A DNA stretch of 64,000 nt. Origin: Mytilus californianus (lineage: Eukaryota > Mollusca > Bivalvia > Mytilida > Mytilidae). This document shows positions 44,401-55,742 of the stretch, piece after piece; the first letter of the stretch is position 1, and every line of letters starts with the position of its first letter. The DNA lies in NCBI RefSeq assembly GCF_021869535.1, contig NW_026262712.1, positions 102,800,140 to 102,864,139 of the forward strand. The letters are read 5' to 3'. The notes under the pieces were generated by a model. It saw only the letters and a program-made list of their open reading frames with translations. It ran no database searches and was not told the origin of the DNA. The position numbers were made by a program, and so were the translations under genes.

Positions 44401-46643
44401 AGACAAGACTTACATCATCACCAATTCTCGCATATGCCGACATGAAGAAACCTTTTGAAATTATATGTGATGCATCATATTATGCAATAGGACATATGTT
44501 AGTACAAAAAGACGACCAAAATAGATCAAGAGTAATAGCATACGGAGGAAGATCGCTAGGTGCAGCTGAAAGAAAATACCACACAACCGAAAAAGAATGT
44601 TTAGCTATTGTCAACGCAATCAAAAACCATGACACATATCTATCAAACAATCGATTTATAATACATACCGATCATCAAGCCCTTTGTCGGCTACAAAACA
44701 CAAAACATAAATCAGGAAGACTCTTAAGATGGGCAATGGCGTTACAACATTATACATTTGATATTAAGCATATTAAGGGCAAAGACAACACATGTGCTGA
44801 TGCATTAAGTAGGCGAACATACCCAGAAACACATCCAGATCAAGATCAGATGGAAAATGGTCCAAAATCAGCAGACATTTTCACACTTGATAACACAAAA
44901 GGAGAAATAACAGAGGTGCATTTCTATTATGACCACGATCCAGATACAGTCATAGCAGCCGTGCAAGACGATAACTCGACAGTGCAAGTCGAACAACAGA
45001 ATGATATAGGTACGTTACAACGCGCATGTCCTGACTTTGAAGACATCTACACATACTTGAATGATGGAACTCTCCCAGAAAATAACAAATTAGCACGTAA
45101 AATCAACGTAGAATCTCAACAATATAGTATTCTGAATGGCATTCTTTATCATTGGTACCAACGACGAACAAAGAAACCAGAAGAACAAGCAAGACAACAT
45201 CAACAACTAGCACTTCCAAGAGTACTAAGGGATGATGCATTACTAGCTTATCATGATAGTCAAAGCGGTGGCGCACATTTAGCAACAAAGAGAGTTTACG
45301 AAGCACTTAAACTAAAGTATTATTGGCCAAAAATGCACCAACAGGTAGATGATTATGTAAGATCATGTGACCGATGTCAAAGGATAAAAACTAGAAATCA
45401 AAATCATAAAGCACCACTAACACCTATGCCTATAGCGGACTCATTTGAAAGATGGCACATAGACATTTTAGAGCTCACACAGACAAGAGACGAAGATAGG
45501 TACGTGTTACTTGTCGTTGATAGTTTTACCAGATGGTGTGAAGCTTTCGCACTAAAAACACAAGACGCCAACGCCATAGCAAAAGTTTTATATGCAGAAA
45601 TATTTTGTAGATTTGGTTGTCCCAAAATTTTGCTAAGTGATAGGGGAGCCGCTTTCATGTCGAAACTTGTCAGCGCGCTTAGTGAAATTTTTCATGTTAA
45701 ACGTCACTACACTTCTTCATATCACCCACAAACAAACTCAACAGTCGAAAGACAAAATTCTACATTAGCACAATGTTTAAGAGCATATTGTAGCAAAGAT
45801 CATAACAACTGGCCAAAATTATTACCAGGAATTATGATGGCTTTTAGGATGTCACCAGCAACAGAATCAACTGAGTACTCACCATATTATCTACTGTTTG
45901 GTAAAGAAATGAACTTGCCATTCGATGTAGACGTACAACCAAAAGATAACATGGGCAAAGAAGCAAAAGAACATATCCAGGAGGTAATCGAAAAATTAAA
46001 AATAGCTAAAGAAATAGCTACAGACAATGTTACTCGTCGCCAAGAAAAGAATAAACAGCATTATGACAAAAAGGCAAAGGAACCAGATTTTAGGGTTGGA
46101 CAAAAAGTTTTAATTCGAGTTTACAAAGTCCCCCCAGGACTTGCTCGTAAATTACAAGACAAATCAGACGGACCTTATTTGATAACACAATTGGGACCAA
46201 ATCACACATATCGTTTAATGAACTGCAACACACGCAAAGTAATGAAATCGTTGATCAATGCTCAACATTTACGTATTTATCACGACCCACGTATATTAAG
46301 ACGTCAAGATGACATAATCGTCACACCACAGAACAATGATGAAGAAAACGATGATCATCAACCAAATGCAGATAACGCACACACGGTTAACAATGAAGTT
46401 GACAAAGAAATAGTAGACGAAACAACGTATGAAGTTGAATGTCTACTTGGAAAGAAAACAATGAACGGAGTTGTTCATTACAAATGCAAATGGAAAGACG
46501 GATCAACTCCAACCTGGGAACCAATCGATAACATTGCGGAAAATCTTATCGAAGATTATCATATTAAGTATACTCAACAAGGTAAACGACGCAAACGCAA
46601 AGGTAATCAGAATTATCGTTATTTCAATCAATCCCAGGAATAA
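44343..46643 (+). CDS. pol: RNase H and integrase with C-terminal chromodomain
   Basis: This frame is open from about 44343, downstream of the last frameshift. The first ATG is at 44442, and residue numbers count from there to 733. RNase H catalytic residues are visible at D10 (ICDAS), E52 (TEKECLA), D77 (HTDHQ) and D120 (CADALSRR). Integrase has a zinc-binding H271-H279-C309-C312 cluster and the DD35E core D341 (WHIDI), D400 (LSDRGAAF) and E436 (STVERQN). The C-terminus (about 662-712) is a chromodomain: YEVECLLGKK, HYKCKWKDG, TWEPIDNI. In gypsy elements such modules bind histone marks and guide insertion (family knowledge). A basic tail ends the protein. As placed, it lacks its own start and would need to be made as part of Pol. 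Confidence 0.9.
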   Translation, partial: EKDVQFRWTPQCQIAFDDLKTRLTSSPILAYADMKKPFEIICDASYYAIGHMLVQKDDQNRSRVIAYGGRSLGAAERKYHTTEKECLAIVNAIKNHDTYLSNNRFIIHTDHQALCRLQNTKHKSGRLLRWAMALQHYTFDIKHIKGKDNTCADALSRRTYPETHPDQDQMENGPKSADIFTLDNTKGEITEVHFYYDHDPDTVIAAVQDDNSTVQVEQQNDIGTLQRACPDFEDIYTYLNDGTLPENNKLARKINVESQQYSILNGILYHWYQRRTKKPEEQARQHQQLALPRVLRDDALLAYHDSQSGGAHLATKRVYEALKLKYYWPKMHQQVDDYVRSCDRCQRIKTRNQNHKAPLTPMPIADSFERWHIDILELTQTRDEDRYVLLVVDSFTRWCEAFALKTQDANAIAKVLYAEIFCRFGCPKILLSDRGAAFMSKLVSALSEIFHVKRHYTSSYHPQTNSTVERQNSTLAQCLRAYCSKDHNNWPKLLPGIMMAFRMSPATESTEYSPYYLLFGKEMNLPFDVDVQPKDNMGKEAKEHIQEVIEKLKIAKEIATDNVTRRQEKNKQHYDKKAKEPDFRVGQKVLIRVYKVPPGLARKLQDKSDGPYLITQLGPNHTYRLMNCNTRKVMKSLINAQHLRIYHDPRILRRQDDIIVTPQNNDEENDDHQPNADNAHTVNNEVDKEIVDETTYEVECLLGKKTMNGVVHYKCKWKDGSTPTWEPIDNIAENLIEDYHIKYTQQGKRRKRKGNQNYRYFNQSQE

Positions 46644-46655
46644 ACAAATCTTACG

Positions 46656-46712
46656 AAGGTAAGTGTCATAATTGCCTCTAAAGCCTTGATGGCAGACTAA
46701 TGCAGGTAAGTG
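46656..46712 (+). promoter_or_regulatory. Two strong 5' splice-site matches after pol
   Basis: AAG/GTAAGT (46656-46664) lies 13 bases after the pol stop and CAG/GTAAGTG lies at 46702-46711. Both match the animal donor consensus closely. Paired with the acceptor at 46907 they would define introns of about 250 and 203 bases between pol and env. Use is untested. Confidence 0.45.
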
Positions 46713-46888
46713 CAGAACAGTATAGAACATTTACGATTTACATGTGCACTTGGTTGGACTCGATTGGTTCATAAGCGACGTCGTGAATTTTATTTGGCAT
46801 ATATTTTTTTTTCTCAAAGTTCATTTTTCAAAATTCAGTGTCTGTCAATTATTTAAGTGTCTGATCAACACTTATGTGACTAGCACTA

Positions 46889-46916
46889 TTTTTTTTTCTT
46901 TTTATAGGAAATGTAA
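46889..46916 (+). promoter_or_regulatory. 3' splice-site candidate and minimal uORF before env
   Basis: A long T/C tract ending TTTATAG (AG at 46906-46907) is an excellent acceptor 26 bases before the env ATG, as expected for a spliced env mRNA. The first ATG after it is followed at once by TAA (46911-46916), a start-stop uORF that could lower env translation. Confidence 0.5.
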
Positions 46917-46933
46917 CCAGTCGATTTAGCCTA

Positions 46934-49180
46934 ATGTTAATGTTTATCGTTATGGTCATACTACCACTCAGCATCGTCGGAGGACACATGACAATGCAAG
47001 CAAGCAATGCAGAAGAAGATATACACCGACTAAATTATGGTGTACTTTTTCAAAAACAACCATCATTATATTTATCACGTGAATATTGGCTTCACACTTT
47101 TGAAGTAGAATTACCTAGTAATATTTCAATTCAAAGCATACCTGCATGCACTTCTGCTGTATCAACTTGTTATTTATTTAACTCAATCATTTTTCATGTT
47201 AATGTATTAAAGGAAAACACAATGACATTTACTCATCGAACACTTATGGAAATTTTTGACATGGTTCCAGAAACAGATTTGAACCCACAAAAACGTAAAT
47301 CTCGTGCTTTATTGCCCTTCATTGGTTCGTTAAGTAAAAGTTTCTTTGGAACAGCAACCATGGACGATGTCAACCTTTTGGCTAATCACATAAATAAATT
47401 GATAAAAAGAGATAGACAAATGAGTCATGCTTTGGAACAACATGGTTCACACATTTCATCTTTTATGAAAGTAGTAAATCATAGATTTGACAAGTTAAAG
47501 GAAGGCATGAATCTAAATCATCTATTGGCCAATCAAATCTTGTCTTCAAATAAACATTTTGAAATATTGATGACAAATCTGTCCATGGTAGCATTCGAAC
47601 AAATCAGTAAAGCTAATGAAATTCAAGTTCAATTAGTAAATACTCTTTCTTCTATTCAGTCTCTCATAAATGGTAAAATCACACCTCATTTAATCCCAGA
47701 ACATGTTTTGAAGAAGACAATAAACGGTATCTTTGATATCTTGAAGAAAGATTATCTTCAATTTCATTTACTTCAAAACAAACCATCTATGTATTATCAA
47801 AATGCCAAATTTTTTTTTACAAGGCATCATTCAAGGTTATATATCACAATGAAATTTCCAATTTCATCATTTTCATCAGCTTTAACATTGTACAAGATTT
47901 TGTCTTTTCCTCATCCTATCAGTCAAAAGAATACAACAAAAGCTTCTCAAATACTTGATTTACCAACTTATGTTGCAATAACGCCTAATCATCGTCATTT
48001 TACAACTTTTAATTACGAAACCTTGTACAATTGTTAATTTGATAGGTACATCACATGTGATGTTTCGTTACCCATTCAAACTATTAAAACGTCAAGTTGT
48101 ATTTTTGCATTGCTACATGATAACAAATCAGTAATTTTTGACCAATGTAATTTCAGATTGTTACCAGAATTGACAAAACCAAATATTTTTGAATTATCAC
48201 CGGCATCAATTTTATTGACGAATGCCAAAGAGGTAACTTTGAAATGCCCCAATAAAACATCAACATTACCAGGATGTCAATTTTGCATTCAAAATATTCC
48301 TTGTAGTTGTACTCTACAAACTTCAACAATAACATATCATCCTCGTTTGGTAAATTGTCTGGAAAAGTTACAAGAAAGTACAAGATTGTATCCAATAAAC
48401 TTAGCATTATTACATGCATTTTTTGGTTTTGACAAGGTAAAATCTTATTTTGGCAATACATATTTCAAAACTGTAGTAAATATATCGATTCCGAATTTTA
48501 AATTTTACAATCATAAGTTTAATTCAATTTTAGCGTCAGATATTAAAGACCACTTAAATTTGAAGAAAATTGCTAAATCAGCTAAAAAGGATGAGACTAT
48601 TTTTCAAAATTTAGCAGAACCTTTACTCGATGGTCAAATAACACTTAATTCGAACTGGCCAGACACTAACGGTTATCTAGCAATAGCATCAATAACTATT
48701 GGAGGAATTTCTTTTATAGGTTTTGTTTATATGTTTTTACAATTCAGATCTTTAAGAACTTCACTTTTGATTTTACAACAAGTTCATAATGTACATTCAA
48801 AGTCAACAGTACCATCTTTTCTTTTTGAAGCAGTCACACAAACAACTACACAATCATTTCTAGACTCATCTATTTTAAAAGAATTTACTTGGGTACATGG
48901 ATCTTTAATAGTAGGAGTTTTAATTTTAATACTTTTAATCTGTGTTTTAGTTTGCCTATTCAAACATAAATCTCATAACACAACTATAATGTTAGAAATT
49001 ACTTTAGGAGGATCATGTGCTACCATTCCAGTTACATCATTTCCATTGTGTCCTTCTTATTGGGATATTCAACCCCCGGTCACTATTCAGAACGTTCAAA
49101 TTTGTAATTTCCCATTTGGAAAACTTTCAGTTGAGTGGCCAGGATTCAAAGTCATAAATAAATTGACAAAGAAAGCTTAA
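46934..49180 (+). pseudogene. env: Env-like fusion glycoprotein (one in-frame stop)
   Basis: One register runs from the ATG at 46934 to the stop at 49178-49180, broken only by TAA at 48035-48037. It would encode a membrane fusion protein. Part 1 (367 codons) starts with a hydrophobic signal peptide (about 1-17). At 121-124 it has a furin-type RKSR, followed by ALLPFIGSLSKSFFGTAT and a helical stretch rich in heptad-like spacing (145-245). The text after the cleavage site resembles the fusion peptide of baculovirus F and errantivirus envelopes (family knowledge, judged by eye). Part 2 is cysteine-rich (CQFCIQNIPCSC region). It ends with two membrane segments, at about 48674-48742 and 48893-48961, and a cytoplasmic tail of about 70 residues. 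The stop removes the anchors, so this copy is probably non-functional. Confidence 0.78.
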
Positions 49181-49790
49181 CAGTTAAAACATGTTTCAAA
49201 GTTGGTTTGTTTAATTATTTCAAAGTAAGGCGAATAATCAACCAACCATATTGTGCTTACATATTGATTGTACATCAAGGATTAGCTACACCTTTACAAG
49301 AAAATCAAGAACCTTTAATTCCCAAAATTCCACAGTACCAAGAATTTCAAAACAATCTGTACCCAAATTTAGATCCTTATTTATAGGCAGTCAAGCAAGG
49401 CATGACGTTTAAAAATAAACAGTATCTATTCATGTCTTATGTATATATTTGTGTTTGTTTAATTATTTTGTTTATATATGTCTAATATCTACTAGTTTTA
49501 TATTGATAGCTTGTGTTTAGATACCGTTATCGTTGCCAAGCGGATGTTACATAACATTTTACGATATTTCAATATCGGATTCCAGATTATCCTATGTGCG
49601 GACATTTAATATTCATTTCAGCAGTGACTTCGAACCAGTGTGGACATTTAAATATGTGAACAATTAATATAGTGAAATTTGGACAATAATTTTACCGAAA
49701 GTGAACAATATCTCATATATATACTTATTTTGTGTCATGCATTTTATTACAGAATTGTTGTTGTGTGCTTTGAGGACAAAGCAAATTTTT
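49181..49790 (+). other. Non-coding region between env and 3' LTR
   Basis: No supportable frame. It begins with Gln/Pro-type codons that may be the decayed end of a longer env tail (CCTTTACAAGAAAATCAAGA, about 49290) and continues AT-rich to the polypurine tract. Confidence 0.4.
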
Positions 49791-49800
49791 AAGAAGAGGG
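49791..49800 (+). promoter_or_regulatory. Polypurine tract
   Basis: AAGAAGAGGG lies 4 bases before the 3' LTR and would prime second-strand synthesis. Confidence 0.65.
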
Positions 49801-49804
49801 TAAT

Positions 49805-50466
49805 TGTGAGGAAATAAATTTTACTTTATTTTTGGTAAAACGGACAATCCATAGTTTGAGAATATTTTACATTAAAGCGACTTGAAATTAAAGTTGTAAA
49901 GAATTAATTAAATTCATTTGTAAATATACTTAATAAAGTAAGTTACGTTATAACGGTCACTATAGATAAATGTTGTTAAAGGTCAATATAACATGTCAAG
50001 CCTCAAGCTAAGTTAAACACTTTACAAGTTCGTTATGCAACTTTTCTTCGGTCATATCGAATACACAGATAATTCAATTGATATATGGATTGAACTTTAT
50101 CCAGTTACGAATAATTAAATAAGACATCAAACAAAATACGTGATGTCCATGTATATTAAATAGCGGTCAGTTGGGTGTTTCCAACAACAAAAATGTGAGG
50201 AGAAAAGAAGGAAATTTAGCAAGAAATTATTATAAACTGTTAGCAAAAGTATTAAACAAATAACTTAAATGGGCCTCAGTTTATTGCTAACGAAAGTACT
50301 ATATAAACCTGTTTCGCCCAACGCTAGGCAATTCGGTGTTGCGGCATATTAAAATATTAGAAACTTCATTTCTATTATTCACAGCCAAAACAGTCCCACC
50401 CAAAGCCAAACTACGGCAAAGTTACAGGTCCGTCTAGAACACTTACGAGACAATAAAAGTCCTGAT
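49805..50466 (+). repeat. 3' LTR of the gypsy element
   Basis: It is 662 bp, equal in length to the 5' LTR with four observed substitutions. It is followed by TTTAC, which shares TTAC with the left flank. Confidence 0.88.
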
Positions 50467-51044
50467 TTTACTACAAATTTTCACTTCTTCGTACTATGAA
50501 CATCAAAATTATTTCATTTCTCCTTAAATACTGTTCTTGCACTTGCACAGGAAGTGTTATCTAGCACTAATTGTATAGTTTTATTGTTGATATTCACCCC
50601 ATATGTACCAAGTGTTAGATTAGTTTTATTAATATTAAAGATATTTCTTGGTATTCCTAAACGGAAGATTTTATACACATAAAAGAAGAAGTATACTTAA
50701 CAACAAAATTATTTTCATTTACCTGTGTATAATATGACGCAGTTTTTTTTCAAAAGTGATGATTTTCTAAAAATTGTTTAACATTTCACAGTGGTATCAT
50801 ACTTTAACTTTATTTACTTTTGACCTTAATTATTTATCCCTTATAATTTTTATTAACTATGGATTTGCATTCAGGTATCACAGATCAAATTTATTCGTTC
50901 ATTGTGTGTTAGTTTACGTTTTTTGATTGGGTTAAGCCTTCAAATTAATATTTTATAGTGTGTCTTTCTATGTTGTGATTTTATACTATTTTTCAGAAAA
51001 GGGAGAAGGTTTGGTACCATTAAAACGTTTATTCCCGCTGCAAA
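50467..51044. other. Non-coding spacer of the inverted repeat
   Basis: AT-rich and without open frames or repeats I recognise. Confidence 0.45.
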
Positions 51045-51235
51045 TGTTTGCACCTCTCCTAAGTCAGGAATCTGATGTACAGTAGTTGTCGTCTGTTTAT
51101 GTAGTTCATACGTTTCTCGTTTCTCGTTTTTATATAGATTAGACCGTTGGTTTTCCCGTTTGAATGGTTTTACACTAGTAATGTTTGGAGCCCTTTATAG
51201 CTTGCTGTTCGGTGTGAACCAATGCTCCGTGTTGA
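51045..51235 (+). repeat. SINE-like module copy at the inner arm boundary
   Basis: The text runs CTCCTAAGTCAGGAATCTGATG, TTTCTCGTTTCTCGTTTTTATA and TTTATAGCTTGCTGTTCGG, matching the family at 15150. It stops at GCTCCGTGTTGA, exactly where the right arm of the inverted repeat begins, so the rearrangement breakpoint truncated it. Confidence 0.7.
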
Positions 51236-52780
51236 TTCAATATGAAGTTTTTGTCTTCAGGAATTACACTATAGTCCAGTAATAATTCTAGCAGCTTCTA
51301 TTTGAATATTTTTAAGAAGCTCGGAATCGATCTGAGCGCCATTGCCCCAAACAATATCACCATACTCTAGTATAGGTCTAATAAAAGCATAGTAAATACG
51401 TATAAGTGAATTCTTGTCTAAAAACGTTTAACTTGTCGAAGCACAGATAAACGAGAGCATGCTTTTTTTTTTTTATAAATATCAATATGTGTGTTCCATG
51501 AAGCTGATGGCTAAAATGTTATCCCAAGATGACAGTGGTTATTTATATTTCAACCTCTTCACCATTTATCCTAAAAAATACAAGTAGATGATGACTTCCT
51601 TTCTATTTAATACAATATTTTTTGTTTTCTTTGAGTGAAATTGAACAGCCCAAGATTTAGCCAAGTTTGAGATAACATCTAAGTCATCAGTCAAAGAAGC
51701 AGCTGCTACTATAACAAATAAAAGAGGTGTCATTTGCAACAAAAGTCTCATGTCATTAACAATGTCATTTAATATAGCATTTATATAAATGAGATAAGAA
51801 AGGGATCCAAAACTGATCCCTTAGGGACACCTGCACGTAAACATACTTCTGTAAATTGACAAAAGCCTTCTGAAACTACTTTTTGTTGACGATCTGAAAG
51901 ATAACTTTCTATCCAAGATAAGAGTCCTTTATGCCAAACTTTATCAAAAGCCTTAGATACTTCAACAAATACATGCCTCTCACTATCCATATTTATTACT
52001 GATAATTTTATGACATATTTCAATTAACTGATTAGTAGAGACTCCTGGCTGGAATCCAGATTGAAACTTTGACAAAAGGATATTACTCCTCATATAACTA
52101 TACAAGTGTTTAAAAAGAGCATTTTTCATAATCTTACAAACAATACTAGTAACAGAAATATGACGATAGCTGAATGTGGACTACCTTTTCCTTTGATAAT
52201 AGGATTAACATATGCAAGTTTCCATAACAATGGAACCTGTTTAACTGAAAGAGACATATTAAATAATTTAGTTTATCATTTAGAAAAAAAGCTATCAACC
52301 TTTTTTAAAATTATAGGACTGATGCCATCAGGTCCAGCTGCTTTGTTTATATTAAACAATTTTAATTGGTCTAAAATTTCTTTTTCAGTGATGACGAAAT
52401 TGTTTAAATGACATGGATGAGGCTCGTTATTACCAGGAATATGTTGGGCTCCGTTTCAATATTAGCTATATAAGCGAAATGATTGTTCAGGATCTCTGAT
52501 TTGTCAAATGGATGTTCTAAAAAAAGCGGGTGAATCTCTGTTTTTTATTTAGTGAAATTTGACACTGACTTGGCTATGCACCACCACTTACCAGGAGAAA
52601 TATTTCTATCAGAAAGTTGTGATGTCAGTTTGCACTTATAGTCATCTTTTGCCATTCTAACTAAACTTTTTTCAGTGAGCTGGACTATATGAAGTTTTCG
52701 CTTTATGGTGAATTCTATTACGATGTCTTATGTTGTTTCTAGTTAAGTTGTTCATAAATGGTTTATCATTTAGTCGTCGT
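51236..52780 (-). pseudogene. LINE-4 fragment (right arm)
   Basis: This is the minus-strand counterpart of 37616-39212, with the same decayed RT pieces (HVFVEVSKAFDKVWHKGLL near 51960; RAGVPKGSVLDPF near 51810). It shows that the element was already decayed before the arms were duplicated, since most stops are shared. The open frame 52106-52411 on the opposite strand is a shadow of it and is duplicated at 37998-38303. Confidence 0.75.
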
Positions 52781-55031
52781 CGTAAGTTCCCGTGGTCACG
52801 ATTTTCTCAATTTCGTGTTTTTACAGGGTACCACCAGATACCATATTGTACGGGGAATCTTTAACATGAAAAATAAAATTATTGCGGTCTTTGTTGGTGG
52901 TTAAAACAGTACCTATAATATAGTTTATAAATTAAATATATCATATAACGAAATCGGAAAGTATTTAAGTGATTTTGATATAAGTATTTCAGCATTTTAG
53001 TAAGCGTAAAATTTTACCCGAAATTTACCCTATTTTCATCGAAAGCAAAATTATTACGTGTATCATCACAATATTTTTTACTCTGATTTAAGCAATAAGA
53101 CACAGTGCATGTGTGTGCCAAACTGGATGCGTGAAATAAAAATTGTTTTGAAGAAATTAGTAATACATTGTAGTAAAAGTTCAATGATAATTTAATATTG
53201 ATATTAAAAGACCTCCGAACAAAAAGGGATGTTCAGATCCCTGAGCCCGAAGGGCGAGGGGATTTGAACAGCCCTTTTTGTGAGGAGGTCTTTTAATGTC
53301 AATATTAACTTAATCATTGAACTTTTACTGACTTACAAACCGTCAAAAACATAAGAAAAGTACACAAAAAGCACTCGCAGAAACCTAATTCCCCTGAATT
53401 GGACGAGTCTAAATATGTTCAACTTAAATGATAGTTAAACAGTACTCAGACTGATATATACAATTAACAGTTACCAAATTGCAACGGAAACGGACCGATT
53501 AAATGGCAGTACATCATTTAATAATTCATTTATTATATTTTGTTTAGTATTAAAATAACACCAAATGAAAATTTAACAAAATTAGGGGGTCAATTTATAT
53601 TTTTGAATCCAACTTTTCAAAATAACGATTTTTTATTTAATAAATGAGGCAATCAAAACACTATACATACCTCATTTATAACTGACCAATGAATATTATG
53701 CACAACAACTTCTTGTTATATATATTTGATGTTTTAATCTGTCAGTAATCATGAAACAGACCAGACATAAGAAAACAGTAAGTAAATTCTTCCATCAGCT
53801 AGCTTTTTAAACAACTTGTTTCAGAATTTCTAATCGAACAGACCTAGATGCATAAGGTCCTTCACAATATTCATCTGGTAAATGCTCATTCCTTTTTGAT
53901 TCTGTAATTTTCCTACACTGCGTTACATGCGCGTTACATGCAAATGCAAAATAACTAGTGTTGTCTGTTCAGTCCAATTAATTAATAGATCTTGCTTTAT
54001 TTTTTTTTTAAATATAAACTATGCATGGTTTACTTTTATAAATTGTAACTTGGATGGAGAGTTGTCTCATTGGCACTCATACCACATCTGCCTATATCTA
54101 TATGCAAACTTCAATGAATAAAATCGTATTAAAAAGCATAAATGTGTCATCTATAGCATCAACTAGGTTTCAATGACCCGATCAAAACGTGTTTAGGTGA
54201 CATATATTCGTAGGTTCGATGTATTATACGAAAACAAACTCTTATTTTAGTCATCCGTTATTCCCATTTAATTCATGTCCAACTGAAGCAAAACACATGA
54301 AAAAACTTTTACCTTTCTTAGTTTTATCCTTGCCTGACAAAACATCATGTTATAAATCGTATTAAAACAGTAAATAAGAACCATAGTAAAAAAAAATATT
54401 TAAAACTTTTTTTATAAGCAGTCAGTTATGTAATAAATTGAAGGAAAAAACACACAAAAAAAAATAAAAATTTAAATGGCAATAGTGCATTATAGCAATT
54501 TACAAGATCTTGTCTTTGAGTGCTAATTACATGGAACAATTTATGAAGTTGATTGATTGTTGTTTGCTTTACGTCCAGTGGCAAATATTTCATACATGTT
54601 CATGACTATAACACATAAAGTCTTTAAATACAATAGGTAGGTCGTGCAATAGGAGGTCGACAGTGAGGTTGGACGTGAAACTTTAAAATACCACTGGAAA
54701 ATGAGGGTATATTGAATTAGGACAGAAATTTACACTTGCAACAGCTGGCCACATTCGGACCACTCAAATAATTTGTGCAAGAGTTTTTAATTTGCCGAGA
54801 GCGTTGATCCATGAAATCTACACTAAAGTCGATCATCGATGTTTACGTGTAGTTTACAATATCATTTCACGCATTAAATTTTGGTTAGATACCTTTAGCT
54901 CGCTTTTGTAACTGTGAGAAGTCTGTGAAACTGTATTGTTTATTGTACTTGAGTTTTTGGTATATTATGTACTACCGCTCCACTGGTTGGTCTCATGTGA
55001 AGGTGTTCCCCTCGAGAGCGGGAGGTCGTTT
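52781..55031. other. Non-coding right-arm sequence
   Basis: Mirrors 34780-36967. It includes the SINE-like tail (about 54035-54090) and the GCCACTGGAC repeat (54545-54790). No gene is supported. Confidence 0.45.
53172..53329. repeat. MITE-like hairpin (right arm)
   Basis: Counterpart of 36414-36571, with the same stem and a slightly changed loop. Confidence 0.75.
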
Positions 55032-55742
55032 GTTATATATATCTTTATTCTCGTAAACCAAGGTACAATGGTACAGAGACATATACAAATAAATTAAAAT
55101 ACATAGTATACATTTTAGATACAAATATAAAGTAGAGACATAAAGGAGTTACCCAGGAGATTCTAGGCATTTCATAATAATTCTTATAAACTTACACAGA
55201 TTGTTTAGTTCAGACGGGTTGTTGCTATTCATGAGACCTTGAAATTTAAAAATATTTGGTCTGTTTACAAAATGATGCTTTAGTAGCATTTGTCTACTTT
55301 CGTCTATTGCCGAACATTCTAAAATATAATGGAACTCGTCGCCAATATCACCGGAATTGCACAAAGTACAAATACGATTTTCTCTCTGAATATTTTGCCA
55401 TCTACCAATTTCGATATTTTTTGTGTTCAAAGTTCTAAATCTACAAAAAGAAGCAATATTTTTGTCATCTAAAATATCAAAGTAGGTTTCGAAATTTATA
55501 CTATTTTTGAATAATTTATAATTTAAAGCTTTTGGAGAATTTTGTAGAGTAGCATACCATGTCTGTCTGAACTGGTAAGTTAATCTTAATTTATTTAAAT
55601 ATTTAGTGTTCCATATATTTGATATTCCACAATTATCAAGCACATATTTTACATTCTTACACCAAGCTATATTTCCATTATAACTACCAGTAACAAGATT
55701 GTATAGAATAACAGGAAGTTTCGAATCCCTACCGGGCCAAAC
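55032..55742 (-). pseudogene. LINE-3 ORF2 C-terminal fragment (right arm)
   Basis: Counterpart of 34072-34779. Here 164 codons (55643-55149) remain open, including FCRFRTLNTK, then RENRICTLCNSGDIGDEFHY and ECSAIDESR, because the A run that is short in the left arm has one more base. It is still a 5'-truncated fragment with no RT and no function of its own. The cysteine/histidine layout is that of LINE ORF2 tails. Confidence 0.7.

Larger units (their letters stand above)
40507..50466 (+). mobile_element. Ty3/gypsy LTR element with chromodomain and env
   Basis: A 9,960-bp endogenous element. In order it carries the 5' LTR, a primer-binding-site candidate, gag, protease-RT (frameshifted), RNase H-integrase-chromodomain, an env-like gene, a polypurine tract and the 3' LTR. 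The flanks are ATTAC and TTTAC, sharing TTAC, consistent with a 4-5-bp target duplication. The two LTRs have equal length (662 bp) and I count four base differences, so insertion is recent. The domain order with integrase after RNase H is that of Ty3/gypsy. It lies in the spacer of the giant inverted repeat. Confidence 0.92.

Noticed and set aside
46744..46929. 61-codon frame between pol and env that could be an accessory gene.
   Set aside because: It is T-rich, overlaps the polypyrimidine tract of the splice acceptor and shows no motif.
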